Positions 1-5,518 of a stretch of DNA of 8,353 bases are shown one piece after another. The position numbers and the translations under genes were made by a program. This DNA comes from Microbacterium sp. Lineage in GTDB: Bacteria; Actinomycetota; Actinomycetes; Actinomycetales; Microbacteriaceae. The notes under the pieces are model-generated. The model made no database searches and had not been told where the DNA came from. It was given only the letters and a program-made list of their open reading frames with translations. The stretch's first letter is position 1, and each line of letters starts with the position of its first letter. Location: contig QFPD01000071.1 in assembly GCA_003248845.1 (NCBI GenBank), positions 1 to 8,353 on the forward strand. Direction: 5' to 3'.

Positions 1-690
1 CTCAACGCGATCTACGACATCGCCTCGGGAGCGCCGATCAAGGCGTTCATCGACGGGAGGGTGTCGTCGACTCTGCTCTCGAACGAGAACCGAGACGACG
101 CCACCCGCGACGAACGATCAGTGCGACAGATGCGCGCCGACGCCCTGTCCGATCTCTGCGCTCACGGCATCGCGTGCGACGCCGTCCCGACCGGCGTCGG
201 CGCCGCGATCGTGGTGCGGGTCACGCTCGACGAGCTGCAGAGCGGCGTCGGCGCGGCATCCATCGACGGCATCGAGACGCCGGTGCCGGTGTCGGCGCTG
301 CGGCAGCTCGCATGCGACCTGGGCGTGATCCCGTGGGTCATGGGAGGCGAATCCGAAGTGCTCGACTGGGGCAGGGTGAAGCGCAGCTTCACACCGGCGC
401 AGAAGCGGGCGATCGCCGCCCGCGATCGGGGCTGCGCGTGCTGCGGCGCTCCCGTCGCCTGGACGCACGTGCACCACATCGAGTGGTGGTGCCATGACGG
501 TCCCACCGACCTCGCGAACGGGCTTCTGCTCTGCAGTGCCTGCCATCATCGCCTGCACGACGACGGGTGGGATGTGCGCATCGACGGTGTGGGTACAGCG
601 GCGACCGTGTGGTTCCTGCCGCCACCCTGGATAGACCCGGATCGCACACCCCGCCCCTCCGCGAGTCAGCTGTGCACGCTCGCCGCATGA
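1..690 (+). CDS. DUF222 / 13E12-repeat family protein with C-terminal HNH endonuclease domain (5' end missing)
   Basis: The reading frame is open from the first base, so the gene begins outside the window; the GTG at 61 is internal. The first 20 codons continue the family's conserved text (SGAPIKAFIDGR followed by LLSNENRDDATRDERS), which belongs to the end of the DUF222 region. The C-terminal half carries a zinc-type HNH module at about 430-560: a CxxC pair (codons 433 and 442), HVHH (466-477), an Asn in LANG, then CSACHHRLH. This metal-binding fold cuts DNA in characterised HNH enzymes, but the cellular role of the DUF222-HNH family is not established. Actinobacterial genomes often carry many copies, sometimes called 13E12 repeats. 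About 230 codons are visible, roughly half of a usual member. The HNH residues look intact, so I infer a functional nuclease domain. The gene ends in TGA at 688-690, and the next gene is co-oriented 96 nt downstream. Confidence 0.9.
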   Translation, partial: LNAIYDIASGAPIKAFIDGRVSSTLLSNENRDDATRDERSVRQMRADALSDLCAHGIACDAVPTGVGAAIVVRVTLDELQSGVGAASIDGIETPVPVSALRQLACDLGVIPWVMGGESEVLDWGRVKRSFTPAQKRAIAARDRGCACCGAPVAWTHVHHIEWWCHDGPTDLANGLLLCSACHHRLHDDGWDVRIDGVGTAATVWFLPPPWIDPDRTPRPSASQLCTLAA

Positions 691-692
691 GC

Positions 693-709
693 GCGGGGCG
701 GTACCCCGC
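693..709 (+). terminator. small hairpin just after the HNH gene, possible weak terminator
   Basis: GCGGGG (693-698) pairs with CCCCGC (704-709) around a five-base loop, three bases after the stop codon. There is no T-run behind it, so it could equally be a chance GC-rich hairpin or an mRNA 3'-end structure. Confidence 0.22.
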
Positions 710-712
710 TAT

Positions 713-736
713 GTCGGTGTCGGTGTCGGTGTCGGT
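713..736. repeat. (GTCGGT)x4 hexanucleotide tandem repeat
   Basis: Four perfect copies of GTCGGT stand head to tail in the spacer between the HNH gene and the membrane-anchored lysozyme-like gene, followed by degenerate GCCTGT and GCCGGC. The array lies 50 bases upstream of the start at 787. A unit of six bases would change spacer length without changing any reading frame. It is not in a recognised gene; read in the frame of the downstream gene it would give Cys-Arg repeats, but that frame has no ATG or GTG start upstream of 787. Confidence 0.85.
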
Positions 737-786
737 GCCTGTGCCGGCGCGTCTCGCTGAGCGGGTCCTCAGGGGCGCCTGACAGA

Positions 787-1590
787 ATGCGGAGCATGGC
801 GGGTGCGGCATCTTCGAGGCGGCCCTCCGGGGGCGCACCGAGGCGCCCCGCCGGCGGATCCTCACGCCGGAACCCGACCACAGCGCGCCCCACGGCGAAG
901 GCTCGCTCCGCCGCCACCAGCCCCGGCCGCACCCGCGGTCGCGCGAACACACCGCCTCGCCGTCGGAGGCTGACCGCGGCGCAGCGTCGGACCCGCGCGT
1001 GTCGCCGGCGCATCGCGATCATCGTCGGCATCGCGACCGTGCCCGCACTCGCCATCGCGCTCGTGGTGGCGGGAGCCCTCGGCATCCTGACCGCTCCGCG
1101 TGCCCTCGCGCCGCTGGCGACCCCTCCCGCGGTCGCGGGATACACCGACGAGCAGCGCGACAACGCCGCCATCATCATGCGGGCGGGGCGCGACCTCGGC
1201 CTGTCGGTGCGCGACCAGGCCATCGGCGTCATGACCGCGCTTGGAGAGTCGTCGTTGCGCGTCATCGACTACGGCGACTGGGAGACGAGCGGCGTCACGA
1301 ACCCCGATGGCACCCCCACGACATCGATCGGGCTGTTTCAGCAGCAGGATGGCTGGGGAACCCGCGACGAGCGCCTCGACGCCTACACCTCGGCCGTCCT
1401 CTTCTATCGCGCGATGGTCGCCCGGGTGCCCGACCGCGACACGCTCGCGCCGACGCTCGTCGCCCACCGCACGCAGATCAACCAGGACCCCGACCATTAC
1501 ACCCGCTACTGGCCGCTCGCCGTCGTTCTCATCGAGGAGATCTCGGGCCAGAGTTCGGGGCTCGATCCCGCCGCTGACCCCGGAAGATGA
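787..1590 (+). CDS. membrane-anchored lysozyme/transglycosylase-like cell-wall protein
   Basis: The 267-residue product has three parts. Residues 1-75 are disordered and very rich in Arg, Pro, Ser and Ala. Residues 76-101 form one hydrophobic helix. The outer domain, about 118-250, begins with YTDEQRDNAAIIMRAGRDLGL. This is the pattern of actinobacterial lysozyme-like domains often found beside NlpC/P60 or M23 peptidase domains: an ALGESSLR segment whose Glu154 is the expected catalytic acid, then a GLFQQQ-GWGT motif at 182-192. The basic N-terminus predicts N-in topology with the domain outside, acting on peptidoglycan; this is inference from the fold. ATG 787 has AGGGG at 771-775 upstream, a slightly long spacing. 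The second ATG at 796 has its purine run too close. The gene shares direction with the HNH gene and converges on the VanZ gene. It carries no second catalytic domain, so it could be a binding or scaffold protein rather than an enzyme. Confidence 0.8.
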   Translation: MRSMAGAASSRRPSGGAPRRPAGGSSRRNPTTARPTAKARSAATSPGRTRGRANTPPRRRRLTAAQRRTRACRRRIAIIVGIATVPALAIALVVAGALGILTAPRALAPLATPPAVAGYTDEQRDNAAIIMRAGRDLGLSVRDQAIGVMTALGESSLRVIDYGDWETSGVTNPDGTPTTSIGLFQQQDGWGTRDERLDAYTSAVLFYRAMVARVPDRDTLAPTLVAHRTQINQDPDHYTRYWPLAVVLIEEISGQSSGLDPAADPGR

Positions 1591-1682
1591 GAAGTCTCTC
1601 ATTCAGCGCCACGGCGCCCGCCGATGCGCGATCATGAGAACGCTTCACGCGCCGCGGGCGATCCCAGCGCCGTCGCGGTCAC

Positions 1683-1730
1683 GGTCGCTTCGCTGATGCC
1701 GGGGGGCTCAGCGAAGCGACCTTCTCTCTT
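1683..1730 (+). terminator. perfect 14-bp inverted repeat, terminator between convergent genes
   Basis: GGTCGCTTCGCTGA (1683-1696) and its exact reverse complement (1708-1721) enclose an 11-base G-rich loop. The plus-strand transcript then runs into TTCTCTCTT, a pyrimidine-rich tail fitting an intrinsic terminator for the lysozyme-like gene, which ends 92 bases earlier. The right arm is also the last four sense codons plus stop of the minus-strand VanZ gene. The same hairpin can form in that transcript, but no T-run follows on that side. Confidence 0.75.
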
Positions 1731-2175
1731 CCGGCCGGCCCTCTCCGGACGACTCGGGCAGATCCGGCGGCGCCGTCCGCGAACGGGCGAGCAGCTCGAT
1801 GAACGCCGCCACGAGCATGCCGAGGCACGCCCCCGCCGTGTTCGCGATGATGTCGAGCACGCTCGGCGTCCGCGCGCTGAGCGCGATCGCCTGGCCGCTC
1901 TCGAGCGTCACCGTCGCGACGAACGCAATCGGCAGCACGAGCCACCGCGCCTGCGGGAGGAGCATCGTCAGCAGCAGCCCCAGCGGCACGAACATCACCA
2001 CGTTCGCCCCGAACTCGATCCGCTCGTAGGTCGCCACCGGGAACACCGCGGTCACGGCGCGCAGCAGCGGTCCCGCGCCTGAGTCGACCGGCACCGGCCA
2101 GAAGCCGATCAGCGCGACGGCGACACCGTAGGCGACGAGCCAGGCGCGCGCGTCGCGCCACCAGTGCGATGTCAT
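1708..2175 (-). CDS. VanZ-family membrane protein
   Basis: The 155-residue protein has the VanZ-like pattern: a first hydrophobic helix at about 11-26 ending in FWPVP, the segment NVVMFVPLGLLL (58-69), LESGQ (91-95) with an Arg soon after, and DIIANTAGACLG (108-119) opening the last helix. These Asn, Glu/Gln, Arg and Asp/Asn positions are the conserved ones of the family. VanZ of Enterococcus raises teicoplanin resistance by an unknown mechanism. Chromosomal VanZ-like proteins of actinobacteria have mostly unknown roles, so I claim no resistance. ATG 2173-2175 is preceded by a good GAGGAG (plus-strand 2182-2187) with six bases between. The C-terminal 25 residues are hydrophilic and charged. 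Its stop codon is built into the inverted repeat shared with the convergent gene. Its start is divergent from the sensor-kinase-like gene with 63 bases between. Confidence 0.85.
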   Translation of the reverse strand: MTSHWWRDARAWLVAYGVAVALIGFWPVPVDSGAGPLLRAVTAVFPVATYERIEFGANVVMFVPLGLLLTMLLPQARWLVLPIAFVATVTLESGQAIALSARTPSVLDIIANTAGACLGMLVAAFIELLARSRTAPPDLPESSGEGRPEERRSLR

Positions 2176-2238
2176 GTGCCGCTCCTCACCCTGCGAACTG
2201 CGACGGGTGTCTACACTGACAACTACTTGGGGAAGAGT
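2176..2238. promoter_or_regulatory. divergent intergenic control region of the VanZ and kinase-like genes
   Basis: These 63 bases must hold both start regions. For the rightward gene a TACACT (2212-2217) matches the actinobacterial TAnnnT -10 form, and a GGGGAAG ribosome site lies at 2229-2235, four bases before ATG 2239. A convincing -35 is not visible; CTGCGA at 2191-2196 would leave a short 15-base spacer. For the leftward gene only the GAGGAG ribosome site is clear. Confidence 0.4.
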
Positions 2239-3975
2239 ATGGCAGAGCGCACATCACGACGTGCCACGGGAGTGGCGGCGGCCTATTGGAGTGCCGCGAG
2301 CAGCGGGCGCTTCTTCACGTGGTGGAGCGCGGCCGCCTCGTTCGCCGTCGCGTCGATCATCCTCGTGCCGGTCCAGGACGGCGGGGGAGCGGCCGCATAC
2401 GGGCGGTCGGTGGTCGCCGCCGCCATCGGCTGGATGATCCTCGCCGTCCCGGTCGCGGGCGTCGCGATGCTCGAGCGGCGGCTGTCGGGCGCGCTCGCCC
2501 GCGGCGTGCTCATCATGATCACGCTCGTCGCCATCTCGGTCGCCCGCACGTTCGTCAACAGCGCGGTGCTCTCCGCGATGTTCGGCGACGTCTCGACGGG
2601 TCCCATCGTCACTCGGATCCTCACGAACCTCTTCGCCGCCTTCGCCCTCTTCCCGGTCGTGGCGATCATCACGGAGGGCCGCCGTCGCACCCGCGCCATC
2701 GCGGAGCGCCTCACTGCCGCACTCGACCGCCTGGATGCCGCGACCGCCGTCGCCGCCGACCGCGCGCGCGAGGCGACAGCGTTCGTCACCCGCATCGAGC
2801 GCGAGATACGCGCCGGCCGTGACGCGACACTCGCCGGGACCGTCGACTTCGACACGGTGCGCGCCTTCTCCGAGCGGGTACGGTCTGCCAGTCACGCACT
2901 GGAGGAGCAGGCGGCGTCCGCCGAACGGGCGCCGGCCCTCGCCGACGCCGGTGCCCCCGCGCGCGCAGCGGACACCCGTCTCGACGCCGGCGCCTCGGCC
3001 GTGACACTCCCACCCGCCCGCCGCCGTGCCCTGCGCCTCGCGCCGACGCCCTTCCTCTGGGCGGGCATCCTCTACGCGGTGCTGTGCGTGCCGTTCGTCG
3101 TCTCGCTCTCCGGCAACATCCTCGGCGCGACCGTCGCGACGGCCGCAATCATCGTGATCGACCTCGTGGCGAACGCGGTACTCCGAACACTGCCCCAGCG
3201 CGTGCTGCCCGCCGCCTTCATCATCGTGTGGCTGCTCGCCGGCGCCGGCGCCGCGGCGATCGCGCACCTGCTCCTCCCCGAGCACGGCCCCCTCATGTAC
3301 GTGCCGGCCGTCGCCCTGCCCGCCGTCGCGATCGTTCTCGCACTCGCCCTCGACGCGCGTCGATCGGTGAGAGAAGAGGAGGAGCGATCCACGCGCGAGC
3401 TCGCGAAAGCGGCTGCCGACTTCGCGGTCGAGTCGGCCCGCGCCCCCGAGCAGCTGCGTCACGCGGCATCCATGCTGCACGGCCGAATCCAGGGCCGCTG
3501 CGTCATCTTCGCGGCGCTCGCCGACGAGCACCCGCCCACCGCGGACGACATCGCCCGCTTCCGCGACGAGACCGACACGGCCCTCGATGAGCTTCTCCCG
3601 GCGCACGACACTCCTCCGGCGGGAGGCTTCGACCGCATGCTCGCCGGCTGGCGTCCCCTCATGGACCTCGACACGCGCATCGCGGATGCCGCGGCATCCG
3701 CCATCGCCGATGCGGGCGACGGCTCCGTGTTCACCGAAGTCGTCAACGAAGCCCTCGTCAACGCCGTCAAGCATTCCGGCGCCCGGGCCGCGCGTATCGA
3801 GATCACGATGGGCGACAGCGACGAGATGTTCGTGCGGGTCGCCGCGCCCGGGCGCCTGCCGCGCGCCGTCATGCAGACGCGTTCGTTCACGGGGCGGACG
3901 CTCCTCTTCCAGGACGGCGACGACGTCGTGCTGGAAGCGGCGGTCCCCGCGACCGGAGCAACGGTCAACGCCTGA
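2239..3975 (+). CDS. orphan multi-pass sensor-kinase-like protein with degenerate ATPase domain
   Basis: The 578-residue protein has two membrane blocks of about four helices each, near residues 26-146 and 271-373. Between them lies an Arg/Ala/Glu-rich, coiled-coil-like stretch (147-265). The C-terminal part resembles a NarL-type sensor kinase. A charged helix leads to LRHAASMLHGRIQGR with His414 where HisKA_3-type kinases have the phosphorylated His. An N-box follows at 498-514 (FTEVVNEALVNAVKHSG, with Glu504 and Asn508). The domain ends in LEAAVP, as GHKL ATPases do. The usual DxGxG motif seems replaced by AAPGRL (535-540), and no GLGL lid motif follows. ATP binding is therefore uncertain and this may be a pseudokinase or dimerisation partner. 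No response regulator gene is adjacent. ATG 2239 is chosen for its GGGGAAG site; the frame is open upstream to a GTG at 2164, but that would overlap the VanZ start. The ligand is unknown. Confidence 0.75.
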   Translation: MAERTSRRATGVAAAYWSAASSGRFFTWWSAAASFAVASIILVPVQDGGGAAAYGRSVVAAAIGWMILAVPVAGVAMLERRLSGALARGVLIMITLVAISVARTFVNSAVLSAMFGDVSTGPIVTRILTNLFAAFALFPVVAIITEGRRRTRAIAERLTAALDRLDAATAVAADRAREATAFVTRIEREIRAGRDATLAGTVDFDTVRAFSERVRSASHALEEQAASAERAPALADAGAPARAADTRLDAGASAVTLPPARRRALRLAPTPFLWAGILYAVLCVPFVVSLSGNILGATVATAAIIVIDLVANAVLRTLPQRVLPAAFIIVWLLAGAGAAAIAHLLLPEHGPLMYVPAVALPAVAIVLALALDARRSVREEEERSTRELAKAAADFAVESARAPEQLRHAASMLHGRIQGRCVIFAALADEHPPTADDIARFRDETDTALDELLPAHDTPPAGGFDRMLAGWRPLMDLDTRIADAAASAIADAGDGSVFTEVVNEALVNAVKHSGARAARIEITMGDSDEMFVRVAAPGRLPRAVMQTRSFTGRTLLFQDGDDVVLEAAVPATGATVNA

Positions 3976-4001
3976 CACGCCTCCCACCGCGGCACTATGC
4001 T
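3972..4001 (+). promoter_or_regulatory. promoter-like pair overlapping the kinase-like gene's stop codon
   Basis: CTGACA (3972-3977) and TATGCT (3996-4001) are separated by 18 bases. They fit a housekeeping promoter well (five of six at -35, TAnnnT at -10). The predicted start near 4007 would read straight into the galU-like fragment, so this may be the surviving promoter of a lost gene. It has not been tested and could be chance. Confidence 0.4.
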
Positions 4002-4042
4002 CGGCGATACCCGCGCCCACCCCCCTCGGCGCAGGGAGTCCC

Positions 4043-4147
4043 CCGCTCGACAAACCCGCGATCCAGTACGTCGTCGAAGAGGCGGTGGCGGCCGGCATCC
4101 GCGACGTCTTCATCATCGTCGGGCGCAACAAGAGCGCGATCGACAAC
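4043..4147 (+). pseudogene. galU: galU fragment (UTP-glucose-1-phosphate uridylyltransferase remnant)
   Basis: Thirty-five codons read PLDKPAIQYVVEEAVAAG and then IRDVFIIVGRNKSAIDN, a near-exact match to the conserved block of GalU enzymes that follows the nucleotide-binding loop and ends before the usual HFD. GalU makes UDP-glucose from UTP and glucose-1-phosphate. The preceding codons in the same frame (about 4004-4042) read like a scrambled GalU start: an IPA stretch and a Gly-Ala-Gly, without the intact GLGTRFLP loop. After Asn the similarity stops and the frame becomes unrelated Arg/His-rich text. Roughly 250 residues of a normal enzyme are missing, and no plausible start codon with a ribosome site opens the frame. 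I read it as a decayed or recombined fragment; a working galU presumably lies elsewhere. The following bases to about 4258 show no gene. Confidence 0.85.
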
Positions 4148-4263
4148 CGCAGGAGGCACTGCTCGCACGGTAAGCTCTGTCTGTCGCAGCGCCGCCCCCC
4201 ACATTCAGGCGCTACGGCATTCACGAACCCCCGGTAGTGTCCCCACACGACCGGAGCGGCCGA

Positions 4264-4298
4264 CGACCCCCCGCGTGCGGCCGCAGCTCGGGGGGTCG
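4264..4298. terminator. strong GC hairpin in the gene-free stretch before rplM
   Basis: CGACCCCCCG (4264-4273) pairs with CGGGGGGTCG (4289-4298), ten perfect pairs. The 15-base loop contains the palindrome TGCGGCCGCA (4276-4285). An alternative register pairs GCCGA (4259-4263) with TCGGC (4296-4300) and bulges three bases. Neither side has an immediate T-run. It sits where readthrough from the kinase-like gene or the galU remnant would be stopped before the rplM promoter. It may be the leftover terminator of a lost gene. Confidence 0.4.
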
Positions 4299-4365
4299 GC
4301 GCTTCGCGTCGGCCTCCCGAGTCTCTTTTCCGGCCCGCTCGACGGCGTGAGTGTCGCCCGGCGTT

Positions 4366-4394
4366 TTGGCCGTGGCATCCCGATGCCGTAGACT
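4366..4394 (+). promoter_or_regulatory. promoter of the rplM-rpsI-glmM cluster
   Basis: TTGGCC (4366-4371) and TAGACT (4389-4394) stand exactly 17 bases apart, a good housekeeping sigma-factor promoter for an actinobacterium. The expected start near 4401 gives a leader of about 136 nt before the GTG of rplM. It is the best promoter match in the gene-free stretch upstream of the ribosomal genes. Confidence 0.65.
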
Positions 4395-4400
4395 CTCCCT

Positions 4401-4536
4401 TTGGTGTCTGCTGCCTGCGGCCGGCATCGCGAACGTGAGCCCTCCACTGGCGTGTTTCGCCCGGCATCCGCCGAGGAAACCACCCCGGAGTGGGATTCAC
4501 GAACCTCTCCGTTCGAATCAAGAAAGCAGCACTACT
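4401..4536 (+). promoter_or_regulatory. long structured 5' leader of rplM
   Basis: The leader can form three small hairpins in a row: GGCG/CGCC (4449-4452 with 4458-4461), CCAC/GTGG (4480-4483 with 4490-4493) and CGAAC/GTTCG (4500-4504 with 4511-4515). The last is followed by AAGAAAG and then the GTG at 4537. Autoregulatory leaders bound by a ribosomal protein precede L13 genes in Bacillus. Whether this leader has such a role is inference, because the individual stems are short. Confidence 0.4.
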
Positions 4537-4983
4537 GTGACGCGCACCTACACCCCCAAGGCCGGTGAAGTGACCCGTGAGTGGGTCGTCATCGATGCGA
4601 CCGACGTCGTTCTCGGACGCCTCGCCTCGCACGCCGCCACGATCCTCCGTGGCAAGAACAAGCCCACCTTCGCGAACCACATCGACACCGGTGACTTCGT
4701 GATCGTCATCAACGCCGAGAAGGTGGCGCTGACGGGCCAGAAGCTCCAGAAGAAGATGGCGTACCGCCACTCGGGCTACCCGGGCGGCCTCACGGCAACC
4801 TCCTACGCCGAGCTCCTCGAGAAGAACCCGGTCCGCGCCGTCGAGAAGGCGATCCGCGGCATGCTCCCCAAGAACAGCCTGGGTCGCCAGCAGCTGTCGA
4901 AGCTGAAGGTCTACGTCGGTGCCGAGCACCCGCACGCTGCCCAGCAGCCCACCCCCTACACCTTCGACCAGGTCGCCCAGTAA
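4537..4983 (+). CDS. rplM: 50S ribosomal protein L13
   Basis: The 148-residue product matches bacterial uL13 from end to end. It starts with [20 protein letters not shown], continues with [18 protein letters not shown] and the [18 protein letters not shown] core, then [12 protein letters not shown], and ends with [19 protein letters not shown] and [11 protein letters not shown]13 is an early-assembling 50S protein that binds 23S rRNA. I chose the GTG at 4537 because residue 2 onward begins as actinobacterial L13 does; the longer open frame from 4351 would add an unrelated leader that includes the promoter. The ribosome site is weak (AAGAAAG, 4520-4526, ten bases away). The gene is first in a tight cluster with rpsI, 35 bases downstream, the near-universal L13-S9 pair. 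Confidence 0.97.
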   Translation: MTRTYTPKAGEVTREWVVIDATDVVLGRLASHAATILRGKNKPTFANHIDTGDFVIVINAEKVALTGQKLQKKMAYRHSGYPGGLTATSYAELLEKNPVRAVEKAIRGMLPKNSLGRQQLSKLKVYVGAEHPHAAQQPTPYTFDQVAQ

Positions 4984-5018
4984 GCGCCGCTTCGAACCAG
5001 GAACTCAAGGAAAAGAAC

Positions 5019-5504
5019 ATGGCGAAGATCGCTGACTCCATCGAAGAGACCCCCGAGTCCTACACCACCGAGAGCGCGGCCGCCCCGGCCGAGTCCGCTC
5101 CCCGTCCGGTGCTGTCCGTCCCCGGTGCCGCCGTCGGCCGCCGCAAGCAGGCCATCGCGCGCGTCCGCCTGATCCCCGGCTCCGGCGTCATCACCGTCAA
5201 CGGCCGCGAGTTCGAGGACTACTTCCCGAACAAGCTGCACCAGCAGCTCATCACCGACCCGTTCACGCTGCTCGACCTCACGGGTGCGTACGACGTGATC
5301 GTCCGCATCTCGGGCGGCGGCCCCTCGGGCCAGGCCGGCGCGCTGCGCCTCGGCATCGCCCGCGCCCTCAACGAGATCGACGCCGAGAACAACCGCCCGG
5401 CGCTCAAGAAGGCGGGCTTCCTCTCGCGCGACGCTCGCGTCATCGAGCGCAAGAAGGCCGGTCTCAAGAAGGCCCGCAAGGCTCCGCAGTACTCGAAGCG
5501 CTGA
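5019..5504 (+). CDS. rpsI: 30S ribosomal protein S9
   Basis: The 161-residue product has the uS9 core: [17 protein letters not shown] (40-56), [32 protein letters not shown] and the basic tail ending KAPQYSKR. In S9 this tail reaches the ribosomal P site and touches the anticodon arm of tRNA. About 38 acidic and Ala-rich residues precede the core, a common extension in actinobacteria. ATG 5019 has an excellent AAGGA at 5007-5011 with seven bases between, and the 35-base gap to rplM implies cotranscription. Nothing is missing. Confidence 0.97.
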   Translation: MAKIADSIEETPESYTTESAAAPAESAPRPVLSVPGAAVGRRKQAIARVRLIPGSGVITVNGREFEDYFPNKLHQQLITDPFTLLDLTGAYDVIVRISGGGPSGQAGALRLGIARALNEIDAENNRPALKKAGFLSRDARVIERKKAGLKKARKAPQYSKR

Positions 5505-5518
5505 TCGGCGCCGACCGA

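Noticed and set aside
61..690. GTG at 61 as the true start of a shorter HNH gene.
   Set aside because: The preceding 20 codons are open and carry family-conserved residues, so the gene continues beyond the left edge.
1..690. HNH gene as part of a mobile intron, phage or defence island.
   Set aside because: It is a standard DUF222/13E12 family member, common on actinobacterial chromosomes; no integrase, phage or intron signature is nearby.
666..1265. Minus-strand frame ending in repeated Arg-His.
   Set aside because: The Arg-His repeats come from the GTCGGT tandem array read backwards, and the rest mirrors the lysozyme-like gene. There is no ribosome site.
1708..2175. VanZ-like gene as glycopeptide resistance.
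   Set aside because: No vanA/vanH/vanX-type partners are present, and VanZ-family proteins are widespread with unrelated or unknown roles.
4148..4258. Possible tRNA or small gene in the rest of the gene-free stretch.
   Set aside because: No cloverleaf or T-arm sequence, no credible start with ribosome site, and the TAnnnT-like words lack a -35 partner.
4219..4505. Direct repeat ATTCACGAACC at 4219-4229 and 4495-4505, the second at the last hairpin of the rplM leader.
   Set aside because: The flanks do not match beyond the 11 bases, and an 11-mer repeat is expected by chance in a window of this size, so I do not claim a duplicated leader.
2254..4935. Very long open frame on the minus strand running through the kinase-like gene, the galU remnant and rplM.
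   Set aside because: It is the mirror of GC-ending codons: the product is Arg/Gly/Glu/His-rich low-complexity text with no domain, and it runs across the L13 gene and its promoter.
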